Shown here: positions 33,159 through 41,292 of the stretch, in pieces
Numbering within the stretch: the stretch's first letter is position 1
Layout of the letters: each line of letters begins with the position of its first letter
NCBI RefSeq assembly: GCF_041956535.1
Contig: NW_027192196.1
Location: 923,823 to 987,822 of the forward strand
Length of the DNA: 64,000 bases
From: Calcarisporiella thermophila CBS 279.70
Lineage: Eukaryota > Calcarisporiellomycota
Direction: 5' to 3'
Notes under the pieces: model-generated
Told to the model about the DNA's origin: nothing
Databases searched by the model: none
Seen by the model: only the letters and a program-made list of their open reading frames with translations
Position numbers and translations under genes: made by a program

Positions 33159-33690
33159 TCAATCGCTTTTCAATTTTTTCCAAAGTACGACAACTGTCAC
33201 GCCTACAACTGCAACAAGGCTTGATACAATTGCAATTCCAATCAGACCGTCTAAATTAAAAAAAAATTATTAAGATATTCGAATGAATGATTAGCTAGCA
33301 TTTATTACCTAGCGATACACGTTCTTCAATCGCGGTTCTTAATTCCAGCGCTCTTAGCCTACTCTCTTCCTCCAAGTTTTCCCACCCTAGCATAGCATCC
33401 ACGAATCTTCGTGATTCTCGGTACTCTCCGGTCCGAAAATGACCCAATGCAAGCAAATAAACAAGTTCTCTCCGCCTTTCGGGCGATTCATGATAGATTT
33501 GTGTTAATATTTGCACGCCAAGACGGCGATCACGTGTCGAGCGGGATTTAATGAGTCCCCATGCAAAGTTGAATTGAGTCTGCGTGGTGGGATCAGCTTC
33601 TGCCTGATAAGCAATGCGAAGCTGTTCCAAATCTTGTGCGGGAAGGGGTGTGGAAGCATCAGCTATAGTGGGAAAAGCGTCCCGCTGCAT
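33159..33690 (-). CDS. FIS1: Mitochondrial fission protein Fis1
   Basis: About 155 aa in two exons; an intron at about 33251-33305 separates the TPR bundle from the tail anchor. The cytosolic part has the Fis1 signature TQFNFAWGLIKSRSTRDRRLGVQ, then YLLALGHFRTGEYRESRRFVD. The second exon encodes one transmembrane helix (LIGIAIVSSLVAVVGVTVVVLW) and a short basic end KKLKSD that targets the outer mitochondrial membrane. Fis1 recruits the Dnm1 fission machinery to mitochondria and peroxisomes. The stop at 33159 gives the expected family length. Confidence 0.95.
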
Positions 33691-33943
33691 TTTCTGGCTT
33701 TAGCTCTTTTGACTTACATTCTCAGAGTAACGTAATGAAATAATTTCGAAACTAAGCCACAAGTGTTATACGCTCCAAAAACTGAGAGCACTAGACATAA
33801 CTCGATTTTTAATTATTTAAAACTATATAAATAAGTGTATATAAGCGTGTATGTAAGTGTGCGGATAAGTGAAATGTTTACAAAAGCATATAATAGTATA
33901 TAGTACGAAGTTGGAGTAAAAAGTGCTATACTAGGCAAAAGCA

Positions 33944-34326
33944 TTATTCTTCAATGTGCTTTTCTTCTGCTGCTGCTTGAAAGCGACTTGTTAATGAAAC
34001 CGGGGTAATTCTAATGCATTCAACTATATGGTCAATAAAAAGTGACCGAAAATTCGAAATTATCCCTTACTTCTTCTGGAGTTCTTTCCTTTTCTGTACA
34101 AGTTTTTGTGAACAAGGAGAAAGGAATTTATCTGTCGGGCTTGCGACGCTAAAAAATAAAACAGGAGTAAGTTATACACAATCCATTATATACTCTTTTG
34201 CACAATTTCTTCAATCCCGTACTTGGGAACCATAAGATTGCGTTTGTGAGGAGGTATAGGAAAAGGTTTCTTTTCAGTGTCTGAAGGTTGAGAAATCTTC
34301 TCATCAGGGCGGAATATATGCGACAT
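33944..34326 (-). CDS. SPO12: Spo12-like small protein (mitotic exit/FEAR network type)
   Basis: 82 aa from three exons: 34223-34326, 34071-34148 and 33944-34010. The signature ASPTDKFLSPCSQKLVQKRK is that of the Spo12 family, small nuclear phosphoproteins that help release Cdc14 at mitotic exit; the Ser/Thr-Pro sites inside it are the expected CDK targets. The N-terminus is MSHIFRPDEKISQPSD with further Lys/Pro residues; the C-terminus is ITPVSLTSRFQAAAEEK. The first donor is uncertain: GTACGG after CCCAA is the only GT that keeps the frame, although a better-looking GTATAT donor lies 33 nt downstream in the wrong phase. It shares a promoter with the FANCE-like gene. Confidence 0.7.
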
Positions 34327-34528
34327 TTCGTGATATTTTTTTCAATTAACACTAAGCGACGCGTTGAAAAAAAGTTTTTTTTGGAGAGTATGTGAAAGAA
34401 GTCTTTTTTAGACAGGGAACGCGTCGAAGGAATATTTAAATTAACAAATTTCTTTCGTCATCGACGGGTGACGCCATTGAGTAATAATACGGCGGCAAAG
34501 CACAGACTACTTCTCTAACATACTTCGA
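34327..34528. promoter_or_regulatory. Bidirectional promoter of SPO12-like (-) and FANCE-like (+) with two MCB sites
   Basis: 202 bp between the start codons with two exact ACGCGT hexamers at 34359-34364 and 34419-34424, 60 bp apart. These are candidate MBF/E2F sites for cell-cycle expression of both genes. Function is inferred. Confidence 0.55.
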
Positions 34529-35911
34529 ATGAAGCCAGAAAAGCAATGGAATATATTTTCTACTCGTAAAGATTATTTCCCTCTTCCTTGTGGGGTCGCT
34601 TCATTATTTCTGCACGAAAAAGATGTGCCTCGTCAATGCTTTCAATTTTCGCAAATCCTTGCTCCGGAACCTGAACACAAAAGACAAAGGATCAGACCAA
34701 TTTTAATATCCTTTTACTTATCAGCTTAATTATGGATCTTTTTTTATCCCCATTGTTACCTTAACTTTACTATTATAAAACGTAGATTATGGCTACTTAA
34801 GCGAGCGACGCAAGACTTTTAAAAGAGCAAGGATAACGAATTCTGATGAATACAGTTTAAAATTTTCACAGCAACCTAGCGGAGAGGATACTGCGAACAC
34901 GAATAAAGAATTCGTTGAAAGAATAAATGGAACATTGGCAGAGATGTGCAACGGAACCTTAGAATCAACGAAAATGGATATAATTTGCCAATCGTTACGC
35001 ACATCACATAATAATGTAAATTCGTTTGCGCAATTGGATATAATTGAAATATAACCGTCTAATATTATTAGGCCATGTCCATATGGAAATGCGTTGATGT
35101 TTCCGGGATCCAAGAGGATTCAATTTTCACTCTTCTTACCGAAGTATCCAAGCATGAAGATATCGCCTTTCAGAACCATATATTATTTCTAGAAAAGTTG
35201 CTGGTTAAAAGAGTATTATCTAAATTAATCGATTATATCTATTGGCATTTTTCTTATTCGAAAGCTTAAAGCTGCTAGACTTAAAGGAACCCGCGTCTCG
35301 AACATTAACGGCTGCGATTCTTCATGCCGCACAGGTTCAAGGCAATGCATTAGTAATTGGAGTTCTCATTCCATTGCTGAAAAAGGAAAAACTTGGTGAT
35401 AGAAATATAACTCATAGCCTTTTTTTCAGTTTCTGATGACCCAATTTCTTTAGATAAACCTCAGTTAGATATTATGACGAGAATTGTAAAAAGTGGACTA
35501 CCTATCTGGAGTGTTTCTTATATGCTCAGGTAATTCCATGTTTACTTTCCTCCCTTAACACCAGTTCAATCTTTAGAGCTATCTTATAGAACTATGACAC
35601 AGTCTAATCACAACCAACCTGCTTTTACTGATCACTCCATCGAGATTCTCATTACTCTTCTCAACACCCTCCCTAATTCTGATTCTTCTCTTAACGCATC
35701 AACTGTTCAGAGTCTTTTGGACCGACTAAAATCCAGTTTAACAGTGCATATGAAATCAAAGAAATTTGCCCAAATAATTCTAACACTAGTGGTGCGCCAT
35801 GGATCTGTGCTGGAGGAGGAACATATAATACAAGTGAGAGATATGGCGGAGAAAAACCAGACTTTTCTGCGAAAGAGCATTATTAATGCACTAAAACCAT
35901 TGTTAAAATAA
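34529..35911 (+). CDS. FANCE: FANCE-like protein (Fanconi anaemia core complex subunit E homologue)
   Basis: Six exons, about 360 aa. Exons I could fix: 34529-34705, 34782-35015, 35072-35212, from 35272, and a last exon to the TAA at 35909-35911. The C-terminal half matches the helical-repeat domain of FANCE: LLVKRLLDLKEPASRTLTAA, then VIGVLIPLLKKE, then QLDIMTRIVKSGLPIWSV, and at the end MKSKKFAQIILTLVVRHG, then EKNQTFLRKSIINALKPLL. Human FANCE has the same TFLRKSLKAAL ending and the EPASR-like turn. In animals FANCE bridges the core complex to FANCD2 for crosslink repair. The N-terminal 130 residues are not conserved. The first intron (34706-34781) looks U12-type. The homologue call rests on motif recognition by eye, so a database profile search would settle it. 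Confidence 0.75.
34706..34781 (+). other. Candidate U12-type AT-AC intron in the FANCE-like gene
   Basis: 76 nt. Donor ATATCCTTTT at 34706-34715 is a full match to the U12 AT-AC 5' consensus (ATATCCTTT). Branch-site-like TACCTTAACT at 34757-34766 differs at one base from TTCCTTAAC. It ends AAAAC at 34781, 17 nt after the branch A. Removing it joins phase-0 codons ...RPIL|VDYGYL. Exon 1 otherwise runs into an in-frame TAA. An alternative GT-AG splice (weak GTCAATG donor to CGTAG) would also keep frame. Confidence 0.65.
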
Positions 35912-36098
35912 CAGCCTAATCCGTATGTCTCGTTAGAATTGGCAAAATAAAAAGAATTTGTTTTAATCATTATTCTAAATCAGCTTTTATTTTATATATT
36001 CTATTTTATACAACATGTTCGAGAAAAAAAAAATTGTATATATAAATGCAAGTATTGATTAATATTCTGTAATGAACTCTGTATTCTGGCTCGACTTA

Positions 36099-36238
36099 CA
36101 GGGCGCCGAAAAACTGTTGCAATAGTATGGCATATTATCTAAGTTAATTAGTTAATTAATAACTACCCTAGAAGGATGGATAGGAATACTATTGTAATAA
36201 TATTTGCGATCCTCGCTATTTTTAGGAATACCTGCAAG
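36099..36238 (+). repeat. Left terminal inverted repeat of the Tc1 element
   Basis: 140 nt, pairs with 37007-37146 with 4 mismatches and no gaps by my own alignment. Its inner end carries GGAATACCTGCAAG, which in the right repeat is joined directly to the transposase remnant. Confidence 0.93.
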
Positions 36239-36360
36239 GCATGTTTAAAGAAGAGAAGCTAAACCTCCGGGGGATGAATTTGTAAAAAGGGTTGATGCCC
36301 TTTACTAGTATGCCACTTATATATACAGTTTTCACAAATTGTGAATTGTTCTCTTTTTTA

Positions 36361-36999
36361 CTAATAATTCGTGTGTCCTCCTTTAGCATTATACACAGCA
36401 CGCACTCGCTCCGGCATGCTTGCCTAAATCTTGTTAACAAATTCCACGTCTAAACTTTCCCATTCTTTCTCAATACGTTTCCATAGTTCGTCCTTATTCT
36501 TCGGTAGGCGTTGATAATAACGTAGCCTCCGCTTCAGTTCGCTCCACATATGCTCCATTATATTGAGATCAGGAGACTGGGAAGGCCATTTTAGCACATC
36601 TATCCTCTTGTATCGTAACCATTCTCGGGTTATGTTGGACGTATGTTTTGGATCGTTGTCTTGCGGGAATATGACTTGTGATTTTTTTATCCCGTAATAA
36701 TCCAACGATCCAAGATAATCTTCGTTATGGATTTTCGTGTACAATACGGAGTCGAGTCCTCCGTCGATACGGCACAAATTTCCGATGCCATGCGAAGTGA
36801 CGCAGTCCCACGCCATCAAAGACCCACCACCGTGTTTGAGTGTTGACCTGATATGGCGGCTGCGAAATGGCTCACCTTTGTGCTTATAATAATTTTCTCT
36901 GCCGCTTGCATTTGCGAAGATAACCTATGTTTCATCCGAGAACACAACTCGTTTCCATTCCTCTTCGGTCCAGTCTTTATACTTACTGGCAAACTCCAT
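36361..36999 (-). pseudogene. Tc1 transposase remnant (DD34E), truncated with two in-frame TAG stops
   Basis: Reads MEFASKYKDWTEEEWKRVVF then SDET, a TAG stop (36925-36927), then a long frame with KHGGGSLMAWDC, the second catalytic Asp in FPQDNDPKHTS and the catalytic Glu in SPDLNIMEHMW. Exactly 34 residues separate the last Asp and Glu, so it is of the DD34E Tc1 type. A second TAG (36424-36426) interrupts the C-terminal NKI-ASMPERVRAVYNAKGG block. The N-terminal helix-turn-helix DNA-binding region is absent: the right inverted repeat abuts the residues just before MEFASK. Both stops could come from CAG by a single C-to-T change. Confidence 0.92.
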
Positions 37000-37006
37000 C
37001 TTCCGT

Positions 37007-37146
37007 CTTGCAGGTATTCCTTAAAATAGCGAGGATCGCAAATATTATTACAATAGTATTCCTATCCATTCTCCTAGGGTAGTTATTAATTAACTAATTA
37101 ACTTTGATAATATGCCATACTATTGCAACAGTTTTTCGGCGCCCTG
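37007..37146 (-). repeat. Right terminal inverted repeat of the Tc1 element
   Basis: Reverse complement of 36099-36238, 136 of 140 positions identical, followed by the TA target site at 37147-37148. Confidence 0.93.
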
Positions 37147-37373
37147 TATTAATGGTATAGCTTTTTCAATTAAAAAATATAAATTATGAGCATTGCTGGC
37201 CTCCCAGTCCATTACGATACTTTTATTATATGTTTTTTGTATTTACAGGCAGAAAGGGCCGACGTCTAACAAGTGTTTAAGTCTAAGTCCTTAATGTGTG
37301 GTAAAGATATTGATAATGGCAAATAAGAAAAAGGTATTTTATCTTTAATCACCAATCCAGTTAAATCGAGCGG

Positions 37374-38724
37374 TCACTCTACCGATGTATCTTCAGCTTT
37401 CTCCAATTGATTCAACTTTGACTCGCCCTTATTTACATTCATTAAAAGTAGCTTACAGAATTTTTCTGTATACATGTCGTGAAGGTGATGCCCGCCACCT
37501 TTAAAGACATACAATCTTCCTCGCAATAATTTCGCCAACCGAACACCCTGCCATAATTCAATGACTTTGTCTTCTTTTCCGTGAATTATTGAGATTGGAA
37601 TATCAGCTTCAACTAGAATTGCCGCCTTTTTGCGAGGGAAGTTATTAACTATAAACCCAATAAGTTGCCTTATACCTGCAGCCAAAGTTTGCCGACCATA
37701 AAATTCATAAAAATTGGCATAATGTGCTGAAAGTTCATCGAACTATTCGAACTAGGATCATTAAGAATATATCCAGCCGAATCGCAAACTAATATATTTT
37801 ACCTTAGTTGCAAAGTTGGCATCACTCGAAGGCTTATTCAAAAATTGCTGAAATAAAACATTCATTATTATACTGTATATTTTACATAGAAATCAGACAA
37901 GCTTAACCGATAGTACCTTTGGAATAGTGACCTTTGCAAGGCGTTTTGAACGTATAGAGGACGTCGACGAAAACCCAACCCGCGGCATTTTTACGATATC
38001 CGTAAACTGTAAGATCGTTAATTATAAAGATGTGCGTACATTTAGAATTCATTATAGGGCATACAGTAGATGGATAAAAGTGTGCTGTTGAGCAAGAGAG
38101 AGTAATCGAACCAAAATATTCTGGGTGAAATGCTGCCATCCATTGACAAATTGATCCACCTATTGAAGTTGCAATTCTATATGACATTAAATTATTCAAA
38201 ACATCACGCAAACGCTATATTACCCATGGAGAATCCAACTAGGTGAATATTTTTGGTCCAACCTAAATAGTTCAATAACCCAAGCGCATCTTTTGCCATA
38301 GATTTCATTGAGTAGTACATTCGAAATGGAGTGGAAGAAGAGCCAACTCCGCGGTTATCCATAACTAAAATACTTAAGTTATGGTTCAATAGCTCCTTGA
38401 TCTTAAAAATTGCAAGGCAAAATTGAGAAATCCCTCGCCTCTTCAATATCTATCAAATATGGCTTACCACAAAATGCCAAAACTTGGCTGTAACGGACAT
38501 GCCTGATGGTCGTGCACAGTGAGATGAAATAGCATCATATATAAGTAATGTCATTTTGGGAGTTGTACCTCAATATCCTCCTCACCCATAATAAGCAAAA
38601 CTCTTCTCTCTCCAGCTCCATGAATTTCATAATATATAGTAACGCTATTTGATGTTTTCCTGCCGGTTTTACGAGTATAATAACCACAAGTGAAGCTACT
38701 TTCTGGTTCCTGGGATAAACTCAT
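37374..38724 (-). CDS. Alpha/beta hydrolase fold protein (tandem copy 1)
   Basis: Several exons, start ATG at 38724 (MSLSQEPESSFTCGYYTRKT), stop TGA at 37374. Family landmarks: TIYYEIHGAGERRVLLIMG (first strands and oxyanion region), LSILVMDNRGVGSS, the nucleophile elbow LVGFSMG (Ser nucleophile) with an intron in the second Gly codon, SICQWMAAFHPEYF, SITLSCSTAHF, the acid strand IPISIIHGKEDKVIELW (Asp), and the His loop GGGHHLHD. A cap-region block RVGFSSTSSIRSKRLAKVT is shared with copy 2. All three catalytic residues are present, so it is probably an active esterase or related hydrolase of unknown substrate. There is no signal peptide. Exons of the cap region are assigned by comparison with copy 2 and remain uncertain. 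Confidence 0.8.
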
Positions 38725-39273
38725 TTAGAAGAGTTGAATGTTATATTAGAGAAGAAGAAAAAAAAAGTAGCATAAAAAATGTTACAAGAATAAAAAAATT
38801 ACTTGACGGACATAGTTGTCCTCCATTGAAGCTTATATTTATTTGCGTCGTTAGAATTTTCCCAATGTTGTTTAATATATCCGCCGCCAGGTTTGTTTTG
38901 AAACCGTTGTTCTCAAATGATCGCCACTGTTTGACTATAGCATTAATGCCTTAAAAATGCTTTATAAATTCAATTATACTAAGCCAAAAGTTAAAACCCA
39001 TGGTTTGATAGGCGCAAGAAATATGTCCGTGTAAATATGTATTGTCGTTATACGCTTATGTTTGAGTAAACCAACTTGGAGTATACGTTTTTATTTATCA
39101 AATTATGATTCGATGCAAAGTAATACAAAAACGATCAAATCGTGTTAATTTTACTATATTAAATACGCTATAAAACCCAACCAGACGTTGATTGTTCATT
39201 TATCGGACGCCAGACAAGCTATTCAATATATCCTCTTAGATCAATACCTTAATAATTTCGCCTAGGTATGCTC
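38725..39273. other. Intergenic region between the tandem hydrolases
   Basis: About 550 bp, AT-rich. It should hold the promoter of copy 1 and the 3' flank of copy 2. No gene seen. Confidence 0.5.
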
Positions 39274-40592
39274 TCAATTAGTGATATTCAGCTCTCCCTT
39301 CGTTATGTTTTTCATTAGTAGCGAGCAAAAACGATCTGTATGGCTGTCATGTAGGTGGTGGCCACCATCGGCGAATACGTATAATTGGCAATGTAACATT
39401 ATAGCTAATCTTTTTCCTTGCCACAGCTCTATAATCTTATCTTTTTTCCCATGCAGGATAAGAATGGGTATCCCTGAGTTAATGAGAACTTTCGCCTCTT
39501 TCTCTGGAAAACGGTTGAGCAGATAGCCGAGGTACTGGCGTATGTTAGCAATCAAATTTTGCTTGTGGCTAATGTCGTAAATATTTTTGTAGAATTTTTG
39601 CATTTCCTCACGCTAGTTGGGAGAGGTTGCTATCAACATCAAATTTAAATTATAATTGATGTGATTTTGTACCAACCTTAGAAGCACATCCAGGGGCATT
39701 AGATGATTCCCGGAGAAAAGCCTGCCCAGATGTCGTTTTAGGAATTAACATACTTAACAAAGACTTGGTGTTAAAATTATCTACCTTCGGGAAACAAATT
39801 CTAGTAAGACGCCTGGCGCGCATCGAATGAGTTAGTGAGAAACCGACATGAGGGATTCCAAAAAAATCCACTAACTAATTGTATAGTGATAGCATTAGAA
39901 AAAGCAATGATAGCATTTCGAAATCGATACTACAGTTGATGGGATGGGTCGCGAAGTAGAGCCGGATATTGTAAGTGAAATGAAATAATGGGGGCGATAT
40001 GCCGTCATCCACTGACATATCATCCCTCCTTTCATCAAGAAAATATGATATGTTATCGAAAAGATCACACTGTTGATGTGGTCTAAGGAAATAAGCATAC
40101 CCATAGAACTCCCAACAAGATTCACGCCACTAGTCCAGCCTAGGTACTCAAGTAAATAAAGGGCGTCCTTGGCCATGGTTTTTACAGAATAATAAAAACG
40201 TAATGGGGCACTGGACCTTCCGACACCACGGTTGTCCATTACTAAAATGCTGAAATTTTTTTGGAGGAAATACTTGATCTATAGAGATAGAGAATTTCAA
40301 AAAAAAGAATTAGATTTTCCATGATTACGTTTGCTTTATGTTGGCTCTAAACTAACCACATTATGCCAGAAGCGTGCCGGAAGTGACAATCCTTTAAGAA
40401 GGGAGGTTAACGTCTATATAATTCATCGGCGTAAACTCGAAGAATATAGTTACCCATTATTAACATTAATCTCTTCTCTCCTCTCCCATGAATCTCATAA
40501 TATAGCTTGATGCCTTTCTTTTTCGCTCTTTTGGTTTTCCTAGTGACATAAGAAGTAATATAATTAAACCCAAGCTCAGTTAAATATTCCAT
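39274..40592 (-). CDS. Alpha/beta hydrolase fold protein (tandem copy 2)
   Basis: Paralogue of the gene at 37374-38724, same strand and same exon plan. Start ATG at 40592 (MEYLTELGFNYITSYVTRKTK), aligned with the start of copy 1. Blocks: KLYYEIHGRGEKRLMLIMG, FSILVMDNRGVGRSSAPLRF, nucleophile elbow LVGSSMG with the same intron position, MICQWMTAYRPHYF, cap block HVGFSLTHSMRARRLTRI, acid strand IPILILHGKKDKIIELWQGK and His loop DGGHHLHDSHTDRF. The elbow has Ser where copy 1 has Phe (GSSMG against GFSMG); the nucleophile itself is kept. Substrate unknown. The two copies have diverged widely outside the motifs, so the duplication is old. Confidence 0.8.
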
Positions 40593-41292
40593 AGCGCGTG
40601 AGGTAATTGAGAGAGGCAGAAACGATGGGAGAACACATTTTAGAGAGGCAATGGATCCGCTTTTATAGGAAACAATACACATATGCAATGCAATTAAAAT
40701 ATTTGTCAAGCTCTATAAGGTGGGTTTCTCTCCTCTCCAATACTAGAAATTGTTTGCACATGTATTCCTTTTTACTGGATCATCACCCGTTAGATATTAT
40801 GCCTTTATTTCCTTCTGCCACAAACGCAATTTATACCTGGAAAAATACCCCTTTAGGCTAGTTTCAATTCCTGGTATCTTTCCAGAGAACTGAGACATTG
40901 AAGCAATGCAAGGATAAATACTGGCAGCATTTTTTCTGGTACAATCTGTCCAAATTAGTTTTGCTCTCCTAGATTCAAGATAGGTGACTGTTTCAATCGA
41001 TTTGCAGTCACTAATGCTCAAAAGTGTATCAGGGGATATTTATTTGAACAAAGATTTCAAATGGGATAGGTAGAGCACCAGCAGAATTATAGAAATAAGT
41101 CCTGAACGCGATTATCCAATCACCAACTCTTAGAGTATCAATAACGTGTTTTTCTTTTGTTATTTGAACTGATTTTACACATCATTTCTATATCACATTA
41201 TAATATTACCTAATTTTATTAGATTTTTCATTTACAATACAGAATTCAAAGCATCTCATACCCTGAAGCAAGATCTATAAACAAAGTTGCAA
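40593..41292. other. Intergenic region between hydrolase copy 2 and dynein
   Basis: 700 bp, AT-rich, a divergent promoter region. A 74-codon minus frame at 40797-41021 shows nothing I recognise. No RNA gene seen. Confidence 0.5.

Larger units (their letters stand above)
36099..37146. mobile_element. Tc1-family DNA transposon, defective copy
   Basis: 1,048 bp bounded by TA (36097-36098 and 37147-37148), the usual Tc1/mariner target duplication. The ends start CAGGGCGCCGAAAAAC and form 140-nt terminal inverted repeats. The inside holds a DD34E transposase remnant on the minus strand. It is inserted between the 3' ends of the FANCE-like gene and an alpha/beta hydrolase gene, so it disrupts no gene. 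The transposase is broken and truncated, so this copy cannot move without a helper. Confidence 0.93.

Noticed and set aside
35213-35271. Apparent frameshift in the FANCE-like gene between LLVKR and the EPASR helix
   Set aside because: Resolved as a normal 59-nt GT-AG intron using the second AG (CTTAAAG|CTG), which restores frame as LLVKRLLDLKEPASR.
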